Below are positions 27,692 to 36,433 of a DNA stretch of 64,000 bases, piece after piece. The notes under the pieces are model-generated. The model made no database searches, was not told the origin of the DNA, and saw only the letters and a list, made by a program, of their open reading frames with translations. Source of the DNA: Lacicoccus qingdaonensis (lineage in GTDB: Bacteria; Bacillota; Bacilli; Staphylococcales; Salinicoccaceae); NCBI RefSeq assembly GCF_900101075.1, contig NZ_FNFY01000003.1:123035-187034 (forward strand), read 5' to 3'. How positions within the stretch are numbered: the stretch's first letter is position 1; each line of letters opens with the position of its first letter. The translations under genes and the position numbers were made by a program.

Positions 27692-28266
27692 TACTTGTAA
27701 TAGATAATTATGATTCATTTACCTATAACCTGGTCGATATGATAGAAGCATTTGATGAAGTGGTCGTCAGATACCCGGACGATGAAGATGTGCTGTCACT
27801 GGACATTGACGGGATGGTGATCTCCCCCGGCCCCGGTCACCCGCTGGACAATGAAAATCTTATGGATATCATCGAGAACTACAGGGACAAACCGATACTC
27901 GGCATATGTCTTGGATCCCAGGCGCTGACCACATACTACGGTGGTAAAGTCGTTGAAGGCACCGTCGTCAAGCACGGCAAGATGGATGAAATGAAAGTGG
28001 TCGGTGAGTCGGCATTGTACGATTCACTTGGTGAAACGATTGAAATCATGAGATACCATTCACTTATCAGTGAAAGGGAAACATTTCCCGTTGATCTGAA
28101 AGTGACTGGTGAAACTGAGGACTCCATCCAGTCATTTGAACATCTCGTCATGCCGCATTACGGCATCCAGTACCATCCGGAATCATTCGCTTCGGCACAT
28201 GGTCCGGAAATCATCAGGAACTTCATCGGAGTGGTCAAGTCTCCGAAATTTACATCAGTGAGATGA
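27688..28266 (+). CDS. trpG: Anthranilate synthase component II (glutamine amidotransferase)
   Basis: TrpG releases ammonia from glutamine for TrpE. Class I amidotransferase triad: the nucleophilic Cys in ILGICLGSQALT (about residue 75) and His/Glu in IQYHPESFAS (about 160-162). At 192 residues its length is typical. Its start overlaps the trpE stop (ATGA), implying coupled translation. A PabA role is conceivable if a pabB exists elsewhere, but the pairing with trpE and the Trp T-boxes favour anthranilate synthesis. Confidence 0.93.
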   Translation: MILVIDNYDSFTYNLVDMIEAFDEVVVRYPDDEDVLSLDIDGMVISPGPGHPLDNENLMDIIENYRDKPILGICLGSQALTTYYGGKVVEGTVVKHGKMDEMKVVGESALYDSLGETIEIMRYHSLISERETFPVDLKVTGETEDSIQSFEHLVMPHYGIQYHPESFASAHGPEIIRNFIGVVKSPKFTSVR

Positions 28267-28345
28267 TGCAGAGGTCAATGATGTAATGGTATAATTTAAT
28301 GGAGAGTGGAATACTTAACTTATATATGCTCAAGGAGAGTTAAAG

Positions 28346-28603
28346 ATGGATTTTATGTCAATGGGATTACTGCTGCTTGTGCTGGCAGCAGGTTTTATAA
28401 TTATCGCCCAGCGTAAAGAACTGCAGCACTTGAGAGAAGTCAACGGTAAGCTTCAGGTGGAAATCGGCCAGGATAAATGGATCAATGAAACAAGGGAAGT
28501 TGTGAAAAAGGATGGCCCGGTCAAAGCAGTGAAGTTTATCCGGGATGAAACCGGCATGTCGCTCGTCGATGCGAAAAAATTCGTGGATAAAGTCCGCAAG
28601 TAA
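28346..28603 (+). CDS. Membrane-anchored L7/L12 C-terminal-like domain protein
   Basis: An 85-residue protein with one N-terminal transmembrane helix (about residues 6-22), a short coiled segment (QRKELQHLREVNGKLQVEIG), and a C-terminal domain reading VKKDGPVKAVKFIRDETGMSLVDAKKFVDKV. That last part matches the C-terminal fold of ribosomal protein L7/L12 (GPVxAVKxxRxxTGLxLxEAKxxVD). CAAGGAGAG precedes the ATG. Its function is unknown; such stand-alone copies are not ribosomal. It may tether a factor-binding surface to the membrane, which is speculation. Confidence 0.7.
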   Translation: MDFMSMGLLLLVLAAGFIIIAQRKELQHLREVNGKLQVEIGQDKWINETREVVKKDGPVKAVKFIRDETGMSLVDAKKFVDKVRK

Positions 28604-28698
28604 TATTACTGAAATCTATGTAATATAATTGCAATAGTATTTTATTCGTGTTATTTTAGCCTGACAATAAAGTTTGATATTCAGAAAGGGGATCTTTT

Positions 28699-29382
28699 AT
28701 GAAAAAGGTAACTTTATTGAGCACTTTATTTGTCGCAGGCGCGTTGACGTTTACAGCAACCGGTGACACTGGACAGGCGGATGAAGAAGAAGGCGCAAAG
28801 ACGGTTTGGGGAGAAACACTTCCTGCGGATACTGATCCGGATGGTGACGGCTGGGCAAATACTGGTTTTGATGTTGCCTGGATGTCAGAGGAAGCACAGG
28901 ACAGAGTGGCAGATCTTACGGAAATGAGGGGTTCGGGAGAAATATCGCAGGTTGAGTACAACGAAAAAGTGGCATCAGTATTTCGTGAGCAACAGTTTAG
29001 CCAGATAGACGGACCCAATGAATATATTGAGCATATGGAAATTGACGTGACCAAGGAAAGCCTGGCGAGTCTGGCATTGAATTCCCCGGGTACACTTGAT
29101 GCTGCACCGATACACGAAGAACCATATGACTATCAGTTCGTATATGGTGATTATGAATTCCACTTCTTTTATGACGGCTATGAATGGACATGGTCATACG
29201 AAGAAGTGAAAAATGATTTCACAGATGAAGAATTGATGTATCTTGCACACAACGATCCAGAAGTACTAAATCAGCACCCGGTGAAGGCGGGCAAGTATGA
29301 TTTTAAATTATCGGATAAGAAGTATGTATATCACTTTGCATCCGATGGCGCAGAGTGGACATGGTCATATAAAGCGAAATAA
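28699..29382 (+). CDS. Secreted protein with two IsaA/SceD N-terminal-type repeats
   Basis: A 227-residue exported protein with a signal peptide (MKKVTLLSTLFVAGALTFTA, cleavage likely near residue 28 before DEEEGAK). The C-terminal half holds two ~53-residue repeats: ESLASLALNSPGTLDAAPI to FFYDGYEWTWSYEE, and EELMYLAHNDPEVLNQHPV to FASDGAEWTWSYKAK. They match the N-terminal domain of staphylococcal IsaA/SceD (DLAHNHQDQLNAAPIKDG, then NGTTWSWSYEA in IsaA as I recall it). The lytic transglycosylase domain is absent. The N-terminal DTDPDGDGWANTGFDVAW resembles a calcium-binding loop. It is probably a cell-wall-associated protein; enzymatic activity is not expected. Confidence 0.7.
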   Translation: MKKVTLLSTLFVAGALTFTATGDTGQADEEEGAKTVWGETLPADTDPDGDGWANTGFDVAWMSEEAQDRVADLTEMRGSGEISQVEYNEKVASVFREQQFSQIDGPNEYIEHMEIDVTKESLASLALNSPGTLDAAPIHEEPYDYQFVYGDYEFHFFYDGYEWTWSYEEVKNDFTDEELMYLAHNDPEVLNQHPVKAGKYDFKLSDKKYVYHFASDGAEWTWSYKAK

Positions 29383-29414
29383 TATGAAAAACTGAATATG
29401 AAATATTAGATATG

Positions 29415-29450
29415 ATATGCCGCGGGCTGCTGCCTGCGGTATGTTTTTTT
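29415..29450 (+). terminator. Terminator of the secreted-protein gene
   Basis: GCCGCGGGC and GCCTGCGGT form a 9-bp GC-rich stem with a TGCT loop, followed by TTTTTTT. Confidence 0.85.
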
Positions 29451-29502
29451 GGATAAAACCAGTATAATTAAGTGATAAGAAGAACGAGAGAGGATGAATA
29501 TT

Positions 29503-31650
29503 TTGGCAAAGAGTGTAGTACTTGCTGAAAAACCTTCAGTCGCACGGGACATTGCCCGGGTACTGAAATGCAGTAAAAAAGGAAATGGTTTTCTTGAAGG
29601 TAATAATTATATAGTGACGTGGGCGCTGGGGCATCTTGTGACGCTGCAGGACCCTGAACGTTACGACAAAAAATATCAGAAATGGGATCTGAATGAGCTG
29701 CCGATGCTCCCGAGTCCTTTGAAACTGACTCATATCCCGAAGACGACCAAGCAGTTCAAAGCGGTACAGACCCAGCTGAAAAGGAAAGACGTGAACGAAA
29801 TCATCATCGCTACGGATGCCGGACGTGAAGGTGAACTCGTTGCGAGATGGATCATCGACTATGTCAAAGTCAACAAACCGATTAAACGTTTATGGATTTC
29901 CTCTGTAACCGACAAAGCAATTTCCGAGGGCTTTAAAAACCTCCAGCCGGGCAATAAATACCGGAATCTGTACCAGGCGGCAGTCGCGAGAAGTGAAGCG
30001 GACTGGTACGTCGGTTTGAACGCAACCCGTGCGCTCACGACAAAGTTCAACGCACAGCTGAACTGCGGACGTGTGCAGACGCCAACTCTCGGTATGATTG
30101 CGGCAAGAGATGAAGAAATAAAAAATTTCAAGCCGAAGACATATTACGGTCTTGAAGTGAACACGGATAAACTGAAATTCAAATGGAAGGACAAAAACAA
30201 CTATTCGACTTTCAGTGAGGATAAAGTTGCAGATATCCATAAAAAGCTTAAAGCTGACAGTCTGAAGGTAAAAGATGTCACCAGAAAGAATAAGAAACAG
30301 TTCGCACCGGGACTATACGATTTGACCGAACTGCAGAGAGATGCGAATAAGATTTACGGCCTGTCCGCAAAAGAAACACTCCAGACGATGCAGAATCTGT
30401 ACGAACGCCATAAAGTGCTGACGTATCCGCGGACGGATTCGAAGTTTATTTCCAACGATATCGTACCGACTTTAAAAGAACGGGTTCAGGCAAGCGGTAT
30501 CGGCAACTTCCGTAAGGTGGCCACACAAATTTTAAGGTCGCCGATCAAAGGCAACGGCTCCTTCGTAAATGACAGTAAAGTCAGCGACCACCATGCGATC
30601 ATACCGACTGAAAGTACAGTGCATTACAGTGATTTCAGCGAAAGGGAGAAGCGGGTGTATGATTTGGTGATCCAGCGTTTCATGAGTGTTCTGCTGCCGC
30701 CGTATGAATTTGAAGAGACAACCGTTACAGCGGAAGTGAATGGTGAAACACTGGAATCAAAATATAATCGTGTTTTGAAGCAAGGGTTCAAAGTCGTTTA
30801 TAAAGAAGAGGCCGGAGGCAAGACCGTGGAAGTGAAAAAAGGAGAAGAGATGGCAGTACGGGGTGTCAATAAGACGACCGGTGAAACGACGCCACCGCCA
30901 AGATTCACAGAGGCATCACTGCTTCAGGCGATGGAAAATCCGTCGAAATACTTCAGCATGGATAAAGAGCACAAGAAGACACTGAGCGAGTCCGGCGGAC
31001 TCGGTACCGTCGCGACCCGTGCAGATATTATCGATAAATTATTCAATACTTTTTATCTGGAGAAAAACGGCCAGGCGATTAAAATCACGTCCAAAGGCAG
31101 ACAGCTTCTAGATCTCGCACCGGAAATCTTAAAGTCTCCTGTGACGACTGCAGTATGGGAAAAGCAGCTCGAACAGATTGAAAAGGGCCAGCTGGATAAA
31201 CAGAAATTCATCGAAGACATGAAACAGCATACAAAGAGCATTGTCCGAGAAGTGAAGCACAGTGATAAGACATTCAAACACGACAACGTTTCGGGACGCG
31301 ACTGCCCGGACTGTGGCAAACCGCTCCTTGAAGTGAAAGGTAAAAAAGGCAAGATGCTCGTCTGTCAGGACCGTGAGTGCGGCTACAGGCGCAATGTCGC
31401 GAAAATCACCAATGCCAGATGTCCAAACTGTAAGAAGAAGATGACACTGAGCGGTGAAGGCGACGGCCAGATATTCACATGTACATGCGGTCACAGGGAG
31501 AAACTGTCGGCTTTCAAAGCACGCAGGGATAAGGCGCAAAAAGGGAAAGTCGATAAACGCACAGTGAATAAATACCTGAAAAAAGATGAAAAGGAAGAAC
31601 CGATCAACAACGCACTGGCAGAACAGCTGAAAGGTCTGAAATTTGATTGA
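29503..31650 (+). CDS. topB: DNA topoisomerase III
   Basis: A type IA topoisomerase that decatenates DNA during replication and recombination. The N-terminal TOPRIM domain starts VVLAEKPSVARDIA and includes ATDAGREGELVARW. The active-site tyrosine lies in LTYPRTDSKFI (about residue 310). The C-terminus carries zinc-ribbon motifs (CPDCGKPLLE with CQDRECGYRR; CPNCKKKM with CTCG). TTG 29503 is the best start: AGAGAGG ends directly before the ATG at 29494, too close to serve it, but 9 bases before the TTG. Total about 715 residues, normal for TopB. Confidence 0.95.
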   Translation: MAKSVVLAEKPSVARDIARVLKCSKKGNGFLEGNNYIVTWALGHLVTLQDPERYDKKYQKWDLNELPMLPSPLKLTHIPKTTKQFKAVQTQLKRKDVNEIIIATDAGREGELVARWIIDYVKVNKPIKRLWISSVTDKAISEGFKNLQPGNKYRNLYQAAVARSEADWYVGLNATRALTTKFNAQLNCGRVQTPTLGMIAARDEEIKNFKPKTYYGLEVNTDKLKFKWKDKNNYSTFSEDKVADIHKKLKADSLKVKDVTRKNKKQFAPGLYDLTELQRDANKIYGLSAKETLQTMQNLYERHKVLTYPRTDSKFISNDIVPTLKERVQASGIGNFRKVATQILRSPIKGNGSFVNDSKVSDHHAIIPTESTVHYSDFSEREKRVYDLVIQRFMSVLLPPYEFEETTVTAEVNGETLESKYNRVLKQGFKVVYKEEAGGKTVEVKKGEEMAVRGVNKTTGETTPPPRFTEASLLQAMENPSKYFSMDKEHKKTLSESGGLGTVATRADIIDKLFNTFYLEKNGQAIKITSKGRQLLDLAPEILKSPVTTAVWEKQLEQIEKGQLDKQKFIEDMKQHTKSIVREVKHSDKTFKHDNVSGRDCPDCGKPLLEVKGKKGKMLVCQDRECGYRRNVAKITNARCPNCKKKMTLSGEGDGQIFTCTCGHREKLSAFKARRDKAQKGKVDKRTVNKYLKKDEKEEPINNALAEQLKGLKFD

Positions 31651-31759
31651 TGACTGATGGTGACGAATGAGGATTTCCGGGATGTTTATCTATAAATATA
31701 ACGGGTTATCTGAGTCATATAGATTCATTTTATAACCATGAACATCAGGGGGAATTCTT

Positions 31760-32344
31760 ATGACTGATACTGAAAACCTGCAGGAAGTGAAAATTGGGCA
31801 GAACAAGATCAAGCAGACTGTGATTGCCATACTCAGTTTCATAATGTTCGCACTCTCATTATTGTTTTTTATCCTGGGATTCAATGAAATGAATTGGCTG
31901 TTGATCATCATCGGTGTCATCGGTACGTTATTCTTCGGGTTTACAACATTTTACGCATTGAAACTCATAGTGACAGGCAAGCATATTTTAATCATGAATG
32001 AAGAAGGGTTTTATGAGTATTCAAGCGCAATATCCACAAACGACACATTGATTCCGTGGGATGAAGTGACGGATATCAGAATTATCCATGTGACATCTGA
32101 ATACTTTGTTGCAGTATCTTTGAGAAATCCGGAACTTGCAAGTGATGCAAGAAGTGGATTCGGCAATTTGATGGCCAAGGCGAATAAAGGACTTGGCTAT
32201 GCGGATGTACTGATCAGCCCAAAAACGGCAAAAGGAATCAGAGTGGATGAGATGGCAGGACTGATGCATGAGTACTGGCAAAATGCCCGTGGACCGGTTA
32301 CTGAAGAAGATGAAGTGCAGTTGAAAGATATAGATCAGATTTAA
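31760..32344 (+). CDS. STM3941-type membrane protein
   Basis: A 194-residue protein with two transmembrane helices (about 22-43 and 46-70), followed by a soluble cytoplasmic domain resembling the STM3941 family (LIVTGKHILIMNEEGFYEYSS, LIPWDEVTDIRII, and ISPKTAKGIRVDEMAGLMHEYW). The domain is PH-like in character, inferred from the pattern of an IPW motif followed by strands. Function is unknown. GGGGGAATTCTT precedes the ATG. Confidence 0.65.
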   Translation: MTDTENLQEVKIGQNKIKQTVIAILSFIMFALSLLFFILGFNEMNWLLIIIGVIGTLFFGFTTFYALKLIVTGKHILIMNEEGFYEYSSAISTNDTLIPWDEVTDIRIIHVTSEYFVAVSLRNPELASDARSGFGNLMAKANKGLGYADVLISPKTAKGIRVDEMAGLMHEYWQNARGPVTEEDEVQLKDIDQI

Positions 32345-32369
32345 AAGAGGCTCATGAGGGCCTCTTTAT
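32343..32369 (+). terminator. Terminator after the STM3941-type gene
   Basis: AAGAGGC and GCCTCTT form a 7-8 bp stem with a short loop just beyond the stop codon, followed by a short T-rich stretch. Confidence 0.6.
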
Positions 32370-32416
32370 AATTTGGAGAATGGATCGATGGAATATATCA
32401 GGGTGAATTTTTATTG

Positions 32417-32695
32417 GCTCATCGCGTGTGCCGGGACGGTCCGTTAGGCTTCTAACAGCTCATCGCTTGTTGCGGGACGGACCGTTGGGCTTCTAACAGC
32501 TCATCGCTTGTTGCGGGACGGACTGTTGGGCTTCCAACGGCTCGTCGACTGTTGCGGGACGGTCCGTTAGGCTTCTAACAGCTCATCGCGTGTGCCGGGA
32601 CGGACTGTTGGGCTTCTAACAGCTCATCGCTTGTTGCGGGACGGACCGTTGGGCTTCCAATGGCTCACCGCATGCTAACCGATGGGCCATTAACA
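32417..32695 (+). repeat. Tandem 41-bp repeat block, six full units plus a partial
   Basis: Six head-to-tail units of exactly 41 bp start at 32417, 32458, 32499, 32540, 32581 and 32622; a degraded seventh runs to about 32695. Each unit reads GCTCATCGC, then G/T-rich TGTTGC or TGTGCC, then GGGACGG, then a small inverted repeat with a GCTT loop. The stem arms vary in step: GTTAG with CTAAC, GTTGG with CTAAC (wobble), GTTGG with CCAAC or CCAAT, and the outer pair also covaries in units 3, 5 and 6. 41 is not a multiple of 3, so the block is non-coding. It fills the gap between the STM3941-type gene and the YaiI/YqxD gene. Confidence 0.95.
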
Positions 32696-32726
32696 CTAAA
32701 AAATCAGAAAGGCAGGTGTACCTAAA

Positions 32727-33164
32727 ATGAAAATCATAGTCGATGCGGATGCGTGTCCGGTGAAGGATATCATTTTCAAAGAAACTGAGGGGAAAGATAT
32801 CCCTGTCACACTGGTATCGAGCATATCGCATTTTTCCAATCAGGACGTGCCTGCACATGTGGAGACCATCTATGTGGATGCGGGCCGGGATGCGGCGGAT
32901 TTCAAAATCGTTGCTTTCGCATCTAAAGATGATATTGTCGTCACGCAGGATTACGGACTGGCATCGCTCCTTCTGCCGAAAGGAGTCAGGGTACTCCACC
33001 ATAAAGGTTTTGAATATGATGATATGAACATCGATCATCTTTTACACACCCGCCATATCAGTGCTGCAATCAGGCAGGGCGGGGGCAGGACGAAAGGCCC
33101 GAAGCCGTTTTCGAAGGAAGATGGCGAGGCTTTCCGGAACTTATTCCGTGACAAAATCATGTAG
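32727..33164 (+). CDS. YaiI/YqxD family protein (DUF188)
   Basis: A 145-residue protein of the UPF0178/DUF188 family. It begins [15 protein letters not shown], contains [18 protein letters not shown] and ends with the [15 protein letters not shown] motif. The Asp-rich arrangement (DADACP, TQDYGLA) resembles PIN-like nucleases, but the family has no established activity. AGGCAGGTG lies upstream of the ATG. It ends at a strong bidirectional terminator shared with the convergent HesB-like gene. Confidence 0.9.
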   Translation: MKIIVDADACPVKDIIFKETEGKDIPVTLVSSISHFSNQDVPAHVETIYVDAGRDAADFKIVAFASKDDIVVTQDYGLASLLLPKGVRVLHHKGFEYDDMNIDHLLHTRHISAAIRQGGGRTKGPKPFSKEDGEAFRNLFRDKIM

Positions 33165-33191
33165 TGTCATGATTGAAGAGACAGAGAAATC

Positions 33192-33227
33192 AAAATGAGG
33201 GCTGCTAAAAAGCAGCCCTCATTTTTA
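33192..33227. terminator. Bidirectional terminator
   Basis: AAAATGAGGGCTGCT and AGCAGCCCTCATTTT pair around an AAAA loop, with T-runs on both strands; it serves the two convergent genes. Confidence 0.9.
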
Positions 33228-33521
33228 CTGTTCTATATATTCGAACAAAACTTCGTCATTTTCATCATCATATTCGACTGATAAATCATGGCCATCAAAA
33301 AACCACAGGTCTGCTTCATTGATATAAAACTCAATACCGTCCTTTTCGTATTCCACAGCTTTTTTTCTGTCATCCTTATCCAGTGTAAAAGCAAGCGAAT
33401 AACCTTCACGGATTTTACTGTCACCGTATATCTGGACAAGAAAGCGCACCTTGCTGCCGGATTCCAATTCGACTTCTTCTTTGAACCAGTTCAATGCATT
33501 GTCTGTAACTGTAAGTTTCAT
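33225..33521 (-). CDS. HesB/YneR-like protein lacking cysteines
   Basis: A 98-residue protein of the HesB/IscA fold in its YneR-like branch: LTVTDNALNWFKEEVELE, VRFLVQIYGDSKIREGYSLAF and DGIEFYINEADLWFFDGHDLSVEYD. The three cysteines that bind iron-sulfur clusters in true IscA proteins are absent, so a Fe-S carrier role is unlikely. ATG 33521 follows TAAGGAGTG. Function is unknown; it is single-gene and convergent with the YaiI gene. Confidence 0.75.
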   Translation of the reverse strand: MKLTVTDNALNWFKEEVELESGSKVRFLVQIYGDSKIREGYSLAFTLDKDDRKKAVEYEKDGIEFYINEADLWFFDGHDLSVEYDDENDEVLFEYIEQ

Positions 33522-33709
33522 ATCACACACACTCCTTAATGTTGATGGCAATCTGTCATTGTTTTCATCCTATAACTATTTATAGAAGAGTGCAAATATT
33601 TCGAGGTTTCTAATTTTATCCCGGTTAAAAAATATACCCACTTTTTTTAGAGGAATGCACACATGAAATGATTAAAGATTTGTTTATTTAAAAATTTTCT
33701 AATAAATCA

Positions 33710-33738
33710 TTGACCTTATTTATCCCGAGTGATAGTAT
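33710..33738 (+). promoter_or_regulatory. Promoter of the S-box transcript
   Basis: TTGACC (33710-33715) and TAGTAT (33733-33738) are 17 bases apart, just upstream of the SAM riboswitch. Confidence 0.7.
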
Positions 33739-33760
33739 ATGGATTAATTAAATAATACTT

Positions 33761-33914
33761 TCTTATCAAGAGAGGTGGAGGGACCGGCCCATTGAAGCCT
33801 CAGCAGCAGACCATTTATGGAACTGTGCTAATTCCTGGAGCGAAAGCTTTGAGATGAGAAGAGATGACGGACGTTATCCTCTTTTTATCAAAGATAAGAA
33901 GGGGATTTATTTAT
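33761..33914 (+). promoter_or_regulatory. SAM-I (S-box) riboswitch with terminator
   Basis: The aptamer has the S-box core TTATCAAGAGAGGTGGAGGGA, then CCGGCCC-TGAAGCCTCAGCA, and P1 pairing TCTTATC (33761-33767) with GATGAGA (33853-33859). A terminator follows: CCTCTTTTTATC (33878-33889) with GATAAGAAGGGG (33893-33904), then ATTTATTTA. SAM binding should shut off the downstream methionine-related gene. Confidence 0.92.
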
Positions 33915-33940
33915 AATTAAAATATTTAGGAGCGGATAAT

Positions 33941-35038
33941 ATGACAAATGTAAAAACTGGACCTTTCAAAGCAGATCATGTGGGCAGCCTGCTCAGACCG
34001 GAACGGATTCACAAGGCACGTGAAGCATATAAAAATAATGAACTTTCATCAAGTGAACTATATGATATTGAAACGGAAGAGATCGCAAAAGTGGTCGATA
34101 AGCAGATTGAAGCGGGCTTGAAAGCTGTGACCGACGGTGAATTCAGACGCCGTTTCTGGCACACTGATTTCCTTGAAAATTTAAACGGTGTCGAAGGGTA
34201 TGTACCTGAAACCGGCTATGCATTTGTCGGTGAAGAAACTGAGGCATGGGATGTGCGCAATAAAGGGAAGATTTCTTTCAATCAGGATCATCCGCATGTG
34301 AGGGACTTCAAATTATTTAAAGAGATAGTCGGTGACCGTGCTGTTGCCAAACAGACGATTCCGAGCCCGAACCAGTTGTTCAACGCAGGTATCAGAGACC
34401 TTGAATACTACACTGATATTGATGCTTATGCAGACGATGTCATCGAGACTTACAGAGATGCAGTGAAAGCATTTTACGATGCCGGCTGCCGTTATCTTCA
34501 GTTTGATGATGTATATATCGCAGGGTTGAATGCTGAAGAGCTGCCGTTCAACGACAGCGGTCTCGACAGGGAAAGACTGATCGACCTTGCACTGCGTGTC
34601 GTCAACGGCGTACTTGAAGACAAGCCGGAAGACCTTGTTGTCACGACGCACCTGTGCCGGGGCAACTACCGTTCCAAATGGGCCTTTGAAGGCAGCTATG
34701 CAAAAATTGCACCGGTACTGTTCGCCAAAGAAAAAGTCGACGGTTTCTTCTTGGAGTATGATGATGACCGTTCAGGCGACTTCCAGCCGCTGGATGAAAT
34801 TCCGAATGGCGGGCCGCAGGTGGTGCTGGGGCTGTTCACATCGAAGCATGGCGAACTTGAGAGCAAGGAAACGATCAAGGCACGCATCGAAGAAGCGACT
34901 CAGTTCATCCCTTCAGAGCAGGTTTCGCTGAGCCCGCAGTGCGGCTTCGCTTCGACACACCACGGTAACATCCTGACTGAGGAGGACCAGTGGAATAAAA
35001 TCAAATATATCGTCGAACTGTCTGAAGAATTACTGTAA
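33941..35038 (+). CDS. MetE C-terminal-type methyltransferase (YxjG/YxjH family)
   Basis: A 365-residue protein corresponding to the catalytic C-terminal half of cobalamin-independent methionine synthase. Zinc-ligand signatures are the His and Cys in VVTTHLCRGNY and a late Cys in SLSPQCGFAS, plus ADHVGSLLRPERI at the N-terminus and VTDGEFRRRFWH. It likely transfers a methyl group to homocysteine, possibly from a folate or another donor; B. subtilis yxjG/yxjH are S-box-regulated homologues. TTAGGAGCGG precedes the ATG. The upstream SAM riboswitch supports a role in methionine supply. Confidence 0.9.
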   Translation: MTNVKTGPFKADHVGSLLRPERIHKAREAYKNNELSSSELYDIETEEIAKVVDKQIEAGLKAVTDGEFRRRFWHTDFLENLNGVEGYVPETGYAFVGEETEAWDVRNKGKISFNQDHPHVRDFKLFKEIVGDRAVAKQTIPSPNQLFNAGIRDLEYYTDIDAYADDVIETYRDAVKAFYDAGCRYLQFDDVYIAGLNAEELPFNDSGLDRERLIDLALRVVNGVLEDKPEDLVVTTHLCRGNYRSKWAFEGSYAKIAPVLFAKEKVDGFFLEYDDDRSGDFQPLDEIPNGGPQVVLGLFTSKHGELESKETIKARIEEATQFIPSEQVSLSPQCGFASTHHGNILTEEDQWNKIKYIVELSEELL

Positions 35039-35048
35039 GTGAAGTAGC

Positions 35049-35083
35049 CGGCATGCAGCACATTGAGTGCTGCATGCTTTTTT
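35049..35083 (+). terminator. Terminator of the MetE-like gene
   Basis: GCATGCAGCAC and GTGCTGCATGC form an 11-bp perfect stem with an ATTGA loop, followed by TTTTTTT. Confidence 0.93.
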
Positions 35084-35203
35084 TGTGCTTCGCCGCCATA
35101 CATTGCAGATGTTAAGAGTTTGTATAGAATTGTGATACGTATGGATTTATATATAAATTATTGGTAAATTTGAAGAAATCAACTTTATTATACGGAGGGA
35201 AAT

Positions 35204-36418
35204 ATGGCTCATCACCCAAACTCTAATGACAATTCTCAGTCAGGCGGCAATCTGATTGAAATATTACTGACCTCACTGCGTCTCGGGCTCACTTCTTTCG
35301 GCGGCCCGGTGGCCCACCTCGCTTATTTCAAAGAAGAGTATGTAAATAAAAAGAAATGGCTCGATGATAAATTATATGCTGATATCATTGCGGTTTGCCA
35401 GTTTCTGCCGGGGCCGGCAAGTTCACAGGTCGGCATCTCAATCGGCATGCTGCGCGGCGGCATACCGGGCGGGATTTTGTCTTTTCTCGGCTTTACACTG
35501 CCATCTGTTTTAGTACTGATCATTTTTGCACTGTTATATCAGACATTGGATTTGGAAGGTGCTGTATTCATCAATAGCTTAAAAGTCGTTGCTGTAGCGG
35601 TGGTGCTGCATGCACTTCTCGGCATGGGCAAAAACCTCGCGCCGGACATTCCTAGAATGCTGATGGCGATTGCTGCTGCCGGCATGATGCTGATCTATCC
35701 GAATGCATGGATTCAGATTTTGACAATACTTCTCGGCGGGCTTATCGGGTATTTCCTGTTTAAAAATAAGGCTGAAAATAAACTGGCCGATTTTAAATTC
35801 AATCTGACACGAAAAATAGGCATCATCTCATTCAGTACACTGATCGGACTGCTTGTATTTCTGCCGCTGCTCAGTTCACTGTTTGACAATCAGTATTTGA
35901 ATATATTCGATATATTCTTCCGCGTCGGTTCCATTGTCTTCGGTGGCGGACATGTGGTCCTGCCGATGATTGAAAGGGAAGTGGTGCCGACCGGTCTCGT
36001 TTCAGCGGATGAATTTCTTGCCGGTTATGGTATGGCACAGGCGGTGCCGGGACCTTTATTTACATTTGCAAGTTATCTCGGAACGGTTATCCTGGGTACG
36101 ACGGGCGGAATCATCGCAACAATCGCAATGTTTCTGCCGTCATTTCTGCTTGTCATGAGTGCATTGCCGTTTTTAAATCTTCTGAGAGGCAATAAAAACT
36201 TCCAAAGTGTTCTGATGGGGGTCAATGCGACTGTCGTCGGCATTCTGCTTGCTGCATTCTACGACCCGGTATTTATAAGCGGAATCAATTCAGGCAGAGA
36301 TTTCTTCCTGGCATTGTTATTGTTCTTCCTATTATATAAAATGAAGGTACCCGCCTGGATGATAGTTATTCTTGGAGTTGCCGCAGGATATCTATTACAA
36401 TTGCTGCCGGGACTTTAG
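35204..36418 (+). CDS. chrA: Chromate transporter ChrA, two-domain form
   Basis: A 404-residue protein of the CHR superfamily, long-chain form with two homologous halves and about 10-12 transmembrane segments. The N-half signature is TSFGGPVAHLAYFKEEYV with CQFLPGPASSQVGISIG; the C-half has the parallel VGSIVFGGGHVVLPMIEREVV with AQAVPGPLFTFASYLG. Such proteins are associated with chromate efflux and sulfate-like anions. The direction and real substrate are not shown by the sequence. GGAGGGAAAT precedes the ATG. Confidence 0.9.
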   Translation: MAHHPNSNDNSQSGGNLIEILLTSLRLGLTSFGGPVAHLAYFKEEYVNKKKWLDDKLYADIIAVCQFLPGPASSQVGISIGMLRGGIPGGILSFLGFTLPSVLVLIIFALLYQTLDLEGAVFINSLKVVAVAVVLHALLGMGKNLAPDIPRMLMAIAAAGMMLIYPNAWIQILTILLGGLIGYFLFKNKAENKLADFKFNLTRKIGIISFSTLIGLLVFLPLLSSLFDNQYLNIFDIFFRVGSIVFGGGHVVLPMIEREVVPTGLVSADEFLAGYGMAQAVPGPLFTFASYLGTVILGTTGGIIATIAMFLPSFLLVMSALPFLNLLRGNKNFQSVLMGVNATVVGILLAAFYDPVFISGINSGRDFFLALLLFFLLYKMKVPAWMIVILGVAAGYLLQLLPGL

Positions 36419-36433
36419 TTTTTAAGGATAGGA

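Noticed and set aside
32417..32695. CRISPR array
   Set aside because: The units are adjacent 41-bp repeats with no unique spacers between them and no cas genes nearby.
32616..33038. 140-codon minus-strand frame
   Set aside because: It runs antisense to the YaiI/YqxD gene and into the 41-bp repeats.
33225..33521. IscA/SufA iron-sulfur carrier
   Set aside because: The protein has no cysteines, so it cannot use the usual cluster ligands.
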